Source of the DNA: Slackia equolifaciens
Lineage (GTDB): Bacteria > Actinomycetota > Coriobacteriia > Coriobacteriales > Eggerthellaceae
DNA: 64,000 nucleotides
Direction: 5' to 3'
Assembly: GCF_003725995.1 (NCBI RefSeq)
Contig: NZ_QIBX01000010.1
Location: 1-64,000 of the forward strand
Shown here: positions 46,620 to 55,390 of the stretch, piece by piece
Position numbering within the stretch: position 1 is the first letter of the stretch
Layout: every line of letters starts with the position of its first letter
Position numbers and translations under genes: made by a program
The notes under the pieces: generated by a model
Told to the model about the DNA's origin: nothing
What the model saw: only the letters and a program-made list of their open reading frames with translations
Database searches by the model: none

Positions 46620-47534
46620 CTAGATGCCCTCCCCGTACCCGAAGCGGCGAATCTGGTTGAGGTCGCGGCGCCAGTTCTTCTTAACCTTGACCTGCAGATC
46701 CAAAAACACCTTGCAGCCCAACAGCTGTTCGAGGTCGGCGCGGGCCTCCACGCCCACCTGCTTGATGGCGCTGCCGCCCTTGCCGATGATGATACCCTTC
46801 TGACTGTCGCGCTCCACATACACCGTCGCATAGATGCGATACAGGTCGCGCTTGCGATCGTACTCGATTTGCTCGGCGTCCACGCCGATAGAATGAGGCA
46901 CTTCGTCGCGATAGCTGCGCAGGATCTTCTCGCGAATGAACTCGGCTACGATGACCTCGAAGGGCTGGTCGGTGTCCATATCGTCGGGGAACCATTTGGG
47001 GCCTTCAGGCAGCCAGCGACCCACCGCATCCACAAAGCCGTCCACGTTGAAGCCGGTTTCGGCGGACAGCACGATCTCATCATCCCAGCGGCCGAGCGCA
47101 CGCGCCGCCTCCAGCTGCTCAAGCGCCACGCCGCGATCGACCAGGTCGGCCTTGGATATGACCAGGATCTTTTTAGCGCCTCGAACCGCTCGCACCTGAG
47201 CGGCCACCCACTCGTCGCCCGTGCCCACCGGCTTGCTCGCGTCAATGAGGAACGCGATCACGTCCACATCCTCAAGCGCCTTGATTGCGGAAGTGTTGAG
47301 CTCTTCGCCCAACGCGTCGTGCGGCTTATGCAGACCCGGCGTGTCCACCATGATCATCTGCATATCATCGCGCGTGAGAATGGCGCGAAAGCGATGGCGA
47401 GTGGTTTGCGCCGTGTTGGACGTGATGGCCACCTTATGCCCCACCACTGCGTTGATGAGCGTGGACTTGCCCGCGTTGGGGCGCCCCACCAAAGTGACGA
47501 AACCGCTCTTAAACTTCTCGTTTTGCTTGGACAT
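46620..47534 (-). CDS. era: GTPase Era
   Basis: 304-residue ribosome-assembly GTPase that binds the 3' end of 16S rRNA. G1 'VTLVGRPNAGKSTLINAVVG', G3 'MIMVDTPGLHKPHDALG' and G4 'VISKADLVD' are present. The C-terminal KH domain contains 'GIIIGKGGSAIKQVGVEARADLEQLLG'. The ATG at 47534 has GGAG upstream. It follows phoH with no ybeY gene in between. Confidence 0.96.
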   Translation of the reverse strand: MSKQNEKFKSGFVTLVGRPNAGKSTLINAVVGHKVAITSNTAQTTRHRFRAILTRDDMQMIMVDTPGLHKPHDALGEELNTSAIKALEDVDVIAFLIDASKPVGTGDEWVAAQVRAVRGAKKILVISKADLVDRGVALEQLEAARALGRWDDEIVLSAETGFNVDGFVDAVGRWLPEGPKWFPDDMDTDQPFEVIVAEFIREKILRSYRDEVPHSIGVDAEQIEYDRKRDLYRIYATVYVERDSQKGIIIGKGGSAIKQVGVEARADLEQLLGCKVFLDLQVKVKKNWRRDLNQIRRFGYGEGI

Positions 47535-47768
47535 GAAAGTCTCCGTTCTATCATCGACGAACGCCCCTGTGCGTTCGCGCCTTGCAGTTTCTGCGTTGAG
47601 TGCGAAGGGGCCATGCTCGGGCAGCCCCGCTCGCACGAAAGCCACTGCGCCCTCTCGGACGCAAAAGGCCAAAAGGCAGGAACCAAAAGCCCGCTGGCCT
47701 GCCTGCCGTGCGGGGCCGCGCATGAAGCCTTCTTCGTTCTCCGCCCCACCCTGCGGCTCTACGGTGCA

Positions 47769-48725
47769 TCAGCTGCGCTCGGCGGCCTTCTCATAGGCCT
47801 CCACAATGCGCGCGACAAGATTGTGCCGCACAACATCGCGCCCGGTCAACTCGCAAAATGCAATATCCTCCACATCCGCCAGAATCCGGCGCACGTGTTT
47901 AAGGCCGGACGCCCCGCGCGGAAGATCGATCTGCGTGGCATCGCCCGTGACCACCATCTTTGAGTTGAATCCCAATCGTGTGAGGAACATCTTCATCTGC
48001 TCGGGCGTAGTGTTTTGCGCCTCGTCCAGGATGATGAAGCTGTCGTTGAAGGTGCGGCCGCGCATGAACGCCAGCGGGGCGATCTCGATAACGCCGCCTT
48101 CGATGAGCTGCTTGGCGCGCTCCATGTCGGTCATGTCAAAGAGGGCGTCGTAGAGCGGCCTGATATAGGGGTCCACCTTTTCCGTGAGCGTGCCGGGCAG
48201 AAATCCCAGGCTCTCGCCGGCCTCCACCACGGGACGCGTGAGAATGATACGGCCTACCTCTTTGCGTTTGAGCGCCGCCACCGCCATGGCCATGGCCAGA
48301 TAGGTCTTGCCCGTACCTGCGGGCCCGATGCCGAACGTCACCGTATTTTCGCGGATGGCGTCCACATAGCGCTTTTGCCCCGCAGTCTTGGGCCTGATGG
48401 CTCGCCCGCGATAGGTGAGCAGGATGTCCTCGCGCAGCATGGCGGGCGCAAACGCCCCCTGGCGCAGAAGTTCCACGGCGCGCCGGGCATCCTCCGCCGT
48501 GGGAGGAGTGCCCGAAGCCGCCATCTTGATAAAATCGCTGAACAATGCCGTAAGGCTTTGCACCTCGAGCGGATCCCCGGAAAGGCGCACGGTATTGCCC
48601 CGCACGGTGATGCGGGCGGCAAAGGCGCGCTGCACCTCGTGGAGGACGGAATCGGCAGGCCCCACGATAGAGGTCATCTCGACGTGTTCGGGCAAGGTGA
48701 GGGTGATTTGCGTATCGTTAGTCAT
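47769..48725 (-). CDS. phoH: PhoH-like ATPase
   Basis: 318-residue P-loop ATPase of the PhoH/YbeZ family, linked to rRNA processing. The short N-terminal domain is followed by 'KTAGQKRYVDAIRENTVTFGIGPAGTGKTYLAMAMAV' (Walker A) and 'NDSFIILDEAQNTTPEQMKMFLTRLGFNSKMVVTGDATQIDLP' (Walker B and following motifs, quoted in parts). The ATG at 48725 lies 7 nt after TACAAT, with no Shine-Dalgarno, so the mRNA is probably leaderless. The 234-nt gap to era (47535-47768) contains nothing recognisable. Confidence 0.93.
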   Translation of the reverse strand: MTNDTQITLTLPEHVEMTSIVGPADSVLHEVQRAFAARITVRGNTVRLSGDPLEVQSLTALFSDFIKMAASGTPPTAEDARRAVELLRQGAFAPAMLREDILLTYRGRAIRPKTAGQKRYVDAIRENTVTFGIGPAGTGKTYLAMAMAVAALKRKEVGRIILTRPVVEAGESLGFLPGTLTEKVDPYIRPLYDALFDMTDMERAKQLIEGGVIEIAPLAFMRGRTFNDSFIILDEAQNTTPEQMKMFLTRLGFNSKMVVTGDATQIDLPRGASGLKHVRRILADVEDIAFCELTGRDVVRHNLVARIVEAYEKAAERS

Positions 48726-48831
48726 GCGCATCATTGTACCAGAGGTTGGAAGCGCCCATGTATGGCCTGTGCAAACTCTCGGTTGAGGATGGCCGAGGGA
48801 CGCGCCGCATCCGCTCGAATCGAAAAGCCAG

Positions 48832-49713
48832 TCAAGCGTCTGCCGGGCGAGGGTGGAACGTGTAGCACTGTCCATCCGGCGCGGCATGCCTGATGACGAT
48901 TATGCGAAACGCCTCCTCAAGAAGGCCGCCCTCCGCCACGTCCGAAGGCGCGCCCTGGCCCATGAGACGCCCCTGAGCCATCACTGCGATCTCGTCGCAA
49001 TAGCGAAGCGCCAGGTCCAAATCGTGCAGGACCGCCACCGCCGTGCGCCCCCCGTCGTGCACAACCCGACGAACCAATGAGAGCATCTCGTGCGCCGCGC
49101 CGATATCCAGCGCGCTCGTGGGCTCGTCCAAAAGCATCAGGCGCGCATCTTGCGAAAGAAGCATCGCCAGATAGGCGCGCTGGCGTTGGCCCCCTGAAAG
49201 CTCGCGCACCGGTCGATCCTTGAGGCGGAGCACGCCCGCCTCGTCCATGGCCGTATGCGCCGCACGAACATCGCGAGCGTCCATCGGGGCGAGCAGACGA
49301 CGGTGGGCGTGGCGGCCGCACAGCGCGAGCTCCTCCACCGTCATATTGGGCAGCGGCATCCGCTGGGGAAGGTACGACACCTGGCGCGCCCGTTCGCGAG
49401 CGCTCAACGCGCCCACCGCGCAGGACCCGTCAAGCAAAAGCACCTCGCCCGCAGCCGGTGCGGCAAGCCCCGCAGCAAGCTTGAGCACGGTGGATTTACC
49501 CGAGCCGTTGGGCCCCACGATGCCCATGAGAATGCCGGAGGGAACTCCCAGATTGAACCCTTTCAGCACAGGCGCCTTTCCGTATGCGAAGTCCACGTCG
49601 CGCATCGTTAGCGCATACGGCAGACTGATCCTGCGCGCCTCGTCGGGCGATGCCGCGAACAGCCGCGCATCTGCCGCGAGCGCAGAGGCGCCCGCCTCGA
49701 CCGCACCGCTCAT
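48832..49713 (-). CDS. ABC transporter ATPase, iron/heme/cobalamin (FecE/BtuD) type
   Basis: 293-residue cytosolic ATPase. Walker A 'GIVGPNGSGKSTVLKLAAGL', Q-loop 'VSYLPQRMPLPNMTVEELALCGRHAHRRLL', signature 'LSGGQRQRAYLAMLLSQ', Walker B 'LMLLDEPTSALD', H-loop 'AVLHDLDLA'. The family and neighbours place it in type-II importers for siderophores, heme or cobalamin. A 30-residue extension precedes the ABC domain. It ends the SBP-permease-ATPase set. Confidence 0.92.
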   Translation of the reverse strand: MSGAVEAGASALAADARLFAASPDEARRISLPYALTMRDVDFAYGKAPVLKGFNLGVPSGILMGIVGPNGSGKSTVLKLAAGLAAPAAGEVLLLDGSCAVGALSARERARQVSYLPQRMPLPNMTVEELALCGRHAHRRLLAPMDARDVRAAHTAMDEAGVLRLKDRPVRELSGGQRQRAYLAMLLSQDARLMLLDEPTSALDIGAAHEMLSLVRRVVHDGGRTAVAVLHDLDLALRYCDEIAVMAQGRLMGQGAPSDVAEGGLLEEAFRIIVIRHAAPDGQCYTFHPRPADA

Positions 49714-49725
49714 TTTTCGTCCGCC

Positions 49726-50787
49726 TCACTCATTCGATGCGCCCTTCGCCTTGAGAACCAGGTAGATAAAAAACGGTCCGCCCAACAGCGCCATGAGAAT
49801 GCCCACCGGCACTTCGTAGGGGGCGAAGGCCACGCGCGCCACCAAATCACACGCCACTACGAGAGAGGCGCCCGCAAGCGCGCTCGCCGCGATGACCACG
49901 CGGCTCGAGTGGCCAAAGAAATACCGAACCAGGTGGGGCACCACCAGCCCGACGAAACCCAGAAGCCCCGCGATGCTCACCGCCGAGCCCGCAAGGAGCG
50001 CCGCGACGGACAGGCACGCGAAGCGGCTTTGCGCCACGCCCACGCCGAGCGCATGCGCCGCGGCGTCGCCCAAGGAGAGGATATCGAGCCTACGCGCAAG
50101 CAGGAGCGAAGCGGCAAGCCCCGCGGCGATGCCCGCAGCGGGAGCTCCGAGCGCATCGATTCTCGTGCCCGCAACGCCGCCCACGAGAAACCCCGATGAG
50201 CCCACGTAGGCATCGGGATCCACGATAAGCACCGCGTTCATGCCGGCTCCGAATATCGCTGTGAGCGCCATGCCCGCAAGAATCACCGCGAGCTTCGAAG
50301 CCCCCGATCCCGCCGAAATCAGAAACACCGCCGTCGCCGCGGCAAGCGCCCCCATGAAGGCAGCCACAGGAGTCAGCATCGCCGCTGCGGGGAAAAGAGC
50401 GGCCGAAGCGAGCACAGCCAGGCCCGCGCCCGCGTTCACGCCGATAACGTTGGGGCTCGCGAGCGGATTGTTGAGCACCCCCTGGATGACCGCGCCCGCC
50501 GCCGCAAGCGCGCATCCCGCAAGCGCCGCAGCAGCCACGCGCGGCAGGCGAACGTTCACGAGGATATTGCGCGCGCCCTCATCGAGCGGCGCCCCGCACA
50601 ACAGGGCGAACAGGTCGCTCGCATTCACATCGCTCGGCCCCATCACAGCCGCCGCGACGCACACGACCACAAGCAGCACAGTCAGAGCCGCAAAGCGCGG
50701 AGCGTATGAAGATCGGCATGAGACGCCCTCCCCCAGCGCCTCGCCCCGCGCACTGCGCCCGCTGCCGTGTTGCAAAGCAAACGACAC
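49726..50787 (-). CDS. ABC transporter permease, FecCD family
   Basis: 353-residue BtuC/FecCD-like permease with about ten membrane segments. 'NVRLPRVAAAALAGCALAAAGAVIQGVLNNPLASPNVIGVNAGAGLAV' (in parts) and 'DAAAHALGVGVAQSRF' are family hallmarks, as is 'GFVGLVVPHLVRYFFGHSSRVVI'. It forms the channel for the metal-chelate or heme substrate. It starts 2 nt after the substrate-binding gene ends and is followed by the ATPase 12 nt later. Confidence 0.93.
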   Translation of the reverse strand: MSFALQHGSGRSARGEALGEGVSCRSSYAPRFAALTVLLVVVCVAAAVMGPSDVNASDLFALLCGAPLDEGARNILVNVRLPRVAAAALAGCALAAAGAVIQGVLNNPLASPNVIGVNAGAGLAVLASAALFPAAAMLTPVAAFMGALAAATAVFLISAGSGASKLAVILAGMALTAIFGAGMNAVLIVDPDAYVGSSGFLVGGVAGTRIDALGAPAAGIAAGLAASLLLARRLDILSLGDAAAHALGVGVAQSRFACLSVAALLAGSAVSIAGLLGFVGLVVPHLVRYFFGHSSRVVIAASALAGASLVVACDLVARVAFAPYEVPVGILMALLGGPFFIYLVLKAKGASNE

Positions 50788-50789
50788 GG

Positions 50790-51920
50790 CTACTCCTCGA
50801 ATGCATCCGAGAGCGCCTTGTATGCCTCATCCCAATGCGCGTTAGGCTTGTAGAGGAAGAGCGCCTTGTCGAGCACGACGCAGTGCCCCTTCTTTACGGC
50901 CGAAAGCTCGGACCATGCCGGCACATCCATGGTTGCCGCCTTCAAGTTACGCTCGGCCGCCGCGTCGTCGTCGCCCATCGGCACAAGGAAGATATAGTCG
51001 GGATCGGTCTTGAGCAGGGCCTCGAGACCAAAATCGGAAAGAAGGCTCGGATTCTCGTCGGCGATATTGACGGCACCCAGATCGTTTAGAATGGCGCCCG
51101 CCGTGCTCGACGAGGGAAGCACTCTGATACCCTGAGAATACGTCGTCAGAAGCGCCACGCGCGCGCCTTGCGGAACGCTCTTCCTCCCGGCATCGATCGC
51201 GTCGGAGACCTTTGCCTTAAGGTCGTCGCCGTTGCTCGCATACAAATCGTCGCGCCCCGTGATGTCGCAGCAAACCCTCAACATGCGGAGATAATCGTCG
51301 AATGTTGTCACGTTGAAATACGCCACCGAAACGCCCGACGCCTCGAGCGCGTCTTTCAAATCGGTCTGGGCCACGCCGCCTCCCCGCCCCGAAGACGAGC
51401 CCGTCATGATCACGAAATCCGGATTGCACGCGAGAATGGATTCGAGGCTCAAGCCGCTGAAATCTCCCACCGACTGCACGTTCGCCTCATCGATGCCGTA
51501 GTCGGCGAACGCGTCCTGGCTCGCACCCACAAGGGTGCCTCCCGCAAGCTGCCACACATCCGCAAAGCTGCCCATGCAGGCCACCACGCGCTGGGGGTTA
51601 TTCACCGTGACCTGATTGCCAAGGTCGTCGGTAAACGCATAGCCTTCCTGCGGCTGCGCAGCGGAAGATTCCTGAGAGCTCGAGCCCGCTTTTTCTCCGC
51701 CGCCCGAGCACCCCGCCAATGCAAAAGGCGCTATCAGACACAATGCCAATGATGCCGCCAATGTGACACGAGCCGCGCGCCATGCAGACGCGCCATGCCC
51801 GCCCCGCTCATCTCGCATGACGCCTTGCGACCCGCCATCGCGTGACGCGCTGCAGCCTTGCTCTGCACCGTTGCCGCGCTCACGTGCTGCGGAGCGCAGT
51901 TTTCCGCCGATTCGAGCCAT
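50790..51920 (-). CDS. ABC transporter substrate-binding lipoprotein, FecB/BtuF type
   Basis: 376 residues, or 342 from an internal ATG at 51818. A positively charged N-terminus, a hydrophobic segment and the lipobox 'FALAGCSGG' precede a type-III binding protein fold: 'TVNNPQRVVACMGSFADVWQLAGGTLVG', 'SLESILACNPDFVIMTG' and 'GHCVVLDKALFLYKPNAHWDEAYKAL'. The longer start has AGAGAGGAATAAAG ahead of it. The ligand (heme, siderophore or cobalamin) is not determinable; the radical SAM gene just upstream suggests a tetrapyrrole or iron link. It opens the transporter unit. Confidence 0.88.
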   Translation of the reverse strand: MARIGGKLRSAARERGNGAEQGCSASRDGGSQGVMRDERGGHGASAWRAARVTLAASLALCLIAPFALAGCSGGGEKAGSSSQESSAAQPQEGYAFTDDLGNQVTVNNPQRVVACMGSFADVWQLAGGTLVGASQDAFADYGIDEANVQSVGDFSGLSLESILACNPDFVIMTGSSSGRGGGVAQTDLKDALEASGVSVAYFNVTTFDDYLRMLRVCCDITGRDDLYASNGDDLKAKVSDAIDAGRKSVPQGARVALLTTYSQGIRVLPSSSTAGAILNDLGAVNIADENPSLLSDFGLEALLKTDPDYIFLVPMGDDDAAAERNLKAATMDVPAWSELSAVKKGHCVVLDKALFLYKPNAHWDEAYKALSDAFEE

Positions 51921-52070
51921 CTTTATTCCTCTCTCTTTATGCAGTTCCTCATCGACGTGCTCTCAGGAGCGCGTCGCGCAGACGGGCCGCGCGTCAGCCG
52001 CGGCCCAAATATGCCACGGCAACGGCTCAAACGTCTGAAACTGAAACGCCCCTGATCGCCTTGAAGATAG

Positions 52071-53066
52071 CTAGATTGCAAGCTTCAAGCCATGGGCGCA
52101 GTAATCGTCTTGCGCCATGTAGTCGCCATCGTGATAGTACGCTGCGCGTGCTCGACATCCGCCGCATCCCTCGGCGTAGTCGCACGTGCCGCATGCCCCC
52201 GCATAGGCGCGGGTACGCAAACGCTGAAACACAGGGCTCTCGCGCCAGATTTCATCAAACGGACGCTCACGCACGTCCCCCGCTGCTTCTTCCATATAGG
52301 CGCAAGGACGAACGATGCCTTCGGCGCCCACGACGCAGTATGTGAGTCCCGCCAGGCACCCACGCGAGAAGCGCGTATTCACGTCAAGCTCCTGCGCGAC
52401 ACGGGTGAACTGAGGTGCGCAGGTGGGCTTTACGTCTATCGCGACCTCGGATTGCTTGCGCATAATGGCGCGCAGCAGCTCCTCGTTCTGGCGCACCTCG
52501 AGCGCCGTGTCGCCGATCATCTTGCCGCGACCCACGGGAATCAGAAAGAAGATGTAATGCCCCACGGCGCCGATGCGTTGAGCAAAATCAGTAATGTCGC
52601 ATATCTCCTCGCGATTCCAATCGACCACCGTGGTGTGAATCTGAAACGGCAGCCCGGCCTTCTTGCAGCTCTCGATGCCCGCCATCGTTAGCTCGTGGGC
52701 GTGCTCCAGCCCGCGAAATCGATCGTGCTTGGCGAAATCCAGACTATCCACGCTGATACCCATCGCGCATGCGCCCGCCTCTTTGAGCCCACGCGCCACA
52801 TCATCGGTCAGAAGCGTGCCGTTGGTGCCGAAAACCGGTCGAAGCCCCGCACGAGCGGCATGCTCCACCAGCTCGAAAATATCGGCGCGCAAAAGCGGCT
52901 CTCCCCCGCTGAAGATCATGATTTTGAAGCCAGCGGCGGCAATCTGGTCGATGAGCGCCTTGCCCTCCTCGGTGGAAAGCTCCCGCTGCTGCCGCACATC
53001 GGCATCTTGATAGCAATGCGCACAGCGCAAGTTGCACTCGTTGGTGGTCATCCAGGAAACGATCAT
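52071..53066 (-). CDS. Radical SAM/SPASM protein, AhbC/AhbD/NirJ-like
   Basis: 331-residue radical SAM enzyme from the ATG at 53066, which has AAGGGGAT upstream. The [4Fe-4S] SAM motif is 'TTNECNLRCAHCYQDA' (CxxxCxxC). 'GFKIMIFSGGEPLLRADIFEL' is the GGEP motif. A C-terminal auxiliary-cluster (SPASM-type) Cys set is 'CGTCDYAEGCGGCRARA' with a final Cys near the end ('DDYC'). 'WMTTNECNLRCAHCYQDA' is close to the start of the heme-related radical SAM proteins NirJ/AhbC/AhbD, which act in heme d1 or siroheme-dependent heme synthesis. Specific reaction unproven; other SPASM families remain possible. It lies 151 nt upstream of the ABC importer. Confidence 0.85.
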   Translation of the reverse strand: MIVSWMTTNECNLRCAHCYQDADVRQQRELSTEEGKALIDQIAAAGFKIMIFSGGEPLLRADIFELVEHAARAGLRPVFGTNGTLLTDDVARGLKEAGACAMGISVDSLDFAKHDRFRGLEHAHELTMAGIESCKKAGLPFQIHTTVVDWNREEICDITDFAQRIGAVGHYIFFLIPVGRGKMIGDTALEVRQNEELLRAIMRKQSEVAIDVKPTCAPQFTRVAQELDVNTRFSRGCLAGLTYCVVGAEGIVRPCAYMEEAAGDVRERPFDEIWRESPVFQRLRTRAYAGACGTCDYAEGCGGCRARAAYYHDGDYMAQDDYCAHGLKLAI

Positions 53067-54012
53067 CGGCAGATCCCCTTCGCGTCCTCGCCGCAAGGCG
53101 GGTATGACAGTGCATGAGCCCGAGCGAACCTCGTTCGGGTTTAAGCGGAGGATCGGCGCAATCGGCACCGCCACACTACATGGTGCTTTTCAGGAAGTTT
53201 GCACGTTGGAGGCGCCCCGGATGCCCAAACGGCCGCGAGCCCCACCCGATAACCGCATGCCTCGGGTGCCACGGAGGCTTCGTGGGACGCGCGCGACCCG
53301 CCGCACGCATGAGGTTACGGCACGACGCGGCGTCGCCGTCCACCCAGCCGAACGCAGATTCACACCATCGGCGCAGATATACCGCAACCGGCGCACTGAC
53401 GCCGCGTCATCGCCGGCCGTTGATGGCATCACGCTCCGATTCGTTGGCTCCGTCTGCCTCGCTTGCTTTGCGAGCACAGTTTCTCCGCATGCCGCTATGC
53501 TTTGCCCGCTCCATCTGCCCGTGTCCCGCGCGATCCGCATGCCCCGTCTGCTCCACCTATCCGCGCGTCCCGCGCGCTCCGCATGCCTCGTCCGCCCCAT
53601 CCATCCGCGTGTCCTGCGCGCTCCACATGCCTCGTCCGCCCATCCATCCGCGCGTCCCGCGCGCTCCGCATGCCTTGCCTATTCCGCCCATCTCACGCAC
53701 TACGAACTCTTCGGTAGAAAAAAGCCCTTATTTGCTAACTTTTCGACCCTGCGGTAGAGAAACAGCGTTATATGTACGTCCCAAAGCGCACCGCGGGGAG
53801 CTGTAGCTATTATCTATAAAAGACGAGCAGGCATTTTAAGAATTGTTAGAGCCTCTTTGATACAAAGCGAGAGTCACCCATCGGCTCGAGAGCACAAATA
53901 ACGCCATTTTGGGAAACGCATTCGCCATTCTTAGCAAATAATGCGTTTTTTGGAAATGGATCTCCCTGCGAAGCGCCATGAAGCGGCATCTCCTTGCGGC
54001 CGCGCCCAGCGC
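53067..54012. other. 946-bp gene-free region: repeats, then AT-rich spacer
   Basis: Long plus-strand open frames here are low-complexity Arg/Pro/Ala shadows, and I support no gene. The left part (53067-53500) is GC-rich and featureless to me. Then comes a 43-44-bp minisatellite (53517-53692). From 53695 to 53960 the DNA is noticeably AT-richer than its surroundings, with words such as CGGTAGAAAAAAGCC and CGGTAGAGAAACAGC (related copies at 53710 and 53752) and TTAGCAAATAATGCGTTTTTTGG. The AT-rich end could be promoter territory or acquired DNA. Confidence 0.6.
53517..53692. repeat. 43-44-bp tandem repeat, four diverged copies
   Basis: Units begin at about 53517, 53560, 53604 and 53647 and share TCCGCGCGTCCCGCGCGCTC followed by CGCATGCCTCGTCCGCCC. 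The periods are 43, 44 and 43, so this is not a coding repeat in one frame. The last copies merge into 'CCTATTCCGCCCATC'. Confidence 0.8.
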
Positions 54013-55074
54013 CTAGCGGTTCTCGATATGGCCGATGTTTTTGAGTTCGATAGAGATAAGCCCATTGGGCTCGCTGATAAACTCGATGAAATCAGGGTTG
54101 GTCGAGTATTCCGAGGGAAACGTGATCTCGATGCCGGTATCGGTGCGGATCTTGTGGTTGCGCGCCACGCGCTCCACGGCCTTCTTCTCCACGGGCACGC
54201 GCTCGGGCACCTCGGCAGCCACCGCCTCCTCGAAACGACGCTGCAGCGGCTCGTCGTCGAACACTTCGGCGCCCAAATCCCACGGCGCCAAATACTCCAA
54301 CTCCTCCGTCGCCTCGCTCATCATGGCGGCCTTGGCCTTGGAAAGCGCAGCGGCACTGTTGGCCCCGTACTCGTCGGCCACTTCCTCCACGATGCGCACC
54401 ACCGTATCAAGCACTTCCTTGCTGGACGCTTCGCTCGAGCATTGAAGCAGCCCGTCGGGAATGAGATAGCGCTCCTCGCCCGAAATCTCACGCGGCTTAT
54501 CGGCGAAAGAGACCGCCAGCGTTTCGGCGTCCACGAGCGCATAGGACGACACCTTCTGCGACGGATTGGGAAGAATCGCGAAGTGACGCTTCACGTCCAC
54601 ACACGTGCCGCCCGTCTCGCCGGAACCGACCTCGTGCATGTACGCTTGACGGCTTTCGAGCAAAAACATGCCAAAGTGACGCTTTCCCTGCGCCTTATAG
54701 GCCGCCTCCATCTCCTCCTCAGTCGCGTCGGCAGGAGGCTTTGGCGCATCCTCTTCGAAATCTAGCACCAGAAGGTCGCAGGACTCCGGCTTTTCCATAT
54801 GGCCTAGCTCCGCAGCGAGGAACTGCGCGACCTGAACCGAAAGATCGATGAAGTCGCGCTCTCCGCGGAAATACGAACGGAGCTCGCCCGCGAACATGCT
54901 GTCGTCGGCAAACGTGCCGCGCTTCGCGTCGATTGAGCCCAGCGCCTTTTTCGCATGGCTCACGCAGTATTTCTTGGCGTTCTTATTCGTCAGATCGAGC
55001 TCTTCCTCAGAGAACACGTTTACGCACGACACGAAATCAAACACGTGCAAAATGGCATGATTGATGCGAAACAT
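54013..55074 (-). CDS. Nucleoid-associated protein, NdpA/YejK family
   Basis: 353 residues from the ATG at 55074 ('MFRINHAILHVFDFVSCVNVFSEEELDL'), matching the family start. The core contains 'SMFAGELRSYFRGERDFIDLSVQVAQFLAAEL', 'KRHFGMFLLESRQAYMHEV' and the Asn/Pro-rich 'KRHFAILPNPSQKVSSYALVDAETL'. NdpA-like proteins bind the nucleoid, but the biochemical role is unclear. The longer upstream frame is not supported: it has no ribosome-binding site and runs across a terminator. It is a single gene between two terminators and an AT-rich gap. Confidence 0.85.
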   Translation of the reverse strand: MFRINHAILHVFDFVSCVNVFSEEELDLTNKNAKKYCVSHAKKALGSIDAKRGTFADDSMFAGELRSYFRGERDFIDLSVQVAQFLAAELGHMEKPESCDLLVLDFEEDAPKPPADATEEEMEAAYKAQGKRHFGMFLLESRQAYMHEVGSGETGGTCVDVKRHFAILPNPSQKVSSYALVDAETLAVSFADKPREISGEERYLIPDGLLQCSSEASSKEVLDTVVRIVEEVADEYGANSAAALSKAKAAMMSEATEELEYLAPWDLGAEVFDDEPLQRRFEEAVAAEVPERVPVEKKAVERVARNHKIRTDTGIEITFPSEYSTNPDFIEFISEPNGLISIELKNIGHIENR

Positions 55075-55122
55075 GACAACCGCCTTCGCGATGGAGAATG
55101 AACAACGGCACGTAAGCATACC

Positions 55123-55153
55123 AAAAAAGAAGCCCGTCGAAGCGGGCTTCTTT
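55123..55153. terminator. Bidirectional terminator ahead of the ndpA-like gene
   Basis: AAAGAAGCCCG pairs with CGGGCTTCTTT around six nt; T/A tracts flank both sides. A second block before the ndpA-like transcript. Confidence 0.75.
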
Positions 55154-55265
55154 GAATCTGTGGGTTGGCACATGAGCAGCACGAAAGTCCGACTCCCCTG
55201 ATGACCAGGCCGCATGTCCGTCTGCCAAGCGCATTCAAGATCTGTGCGGCGCCGCCCTGGACAAC

Positions 55266-55302
55266 AAAAAAGGAGCGCACCGCCGTCAATGCGGTGCGCT
55301 CC
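55266..55302 (-). terminator. Hydrogenase operon terminator
   Basis: GGAGCGCACCGC pairs with GCGGTGCGCTCC (12-bp perfect) around seven nt, followed by TTTTTT on minus, 90 nt after the cytochrome b gene ends. Confidence 0.9.
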
Positions 55303-55390
55303 GAGATACGCATGCAGGCAGCTGGAAAGTCCGACCGTCGCGCGATGTCTCAACGAGAGGTTACGACGACCGCATGAGCCGCGTATCCAT

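Noticed and set aside
53032-53806. Plus-strand proteins over the 53.5-kb repeat
   Set aside because: Arg/Pro/Ala/Ser low-complexity frames set by the repeat; no ribosome-binding site and no family resemblance. The unit periods of 43 and 44 also break a repeat-protein reading.
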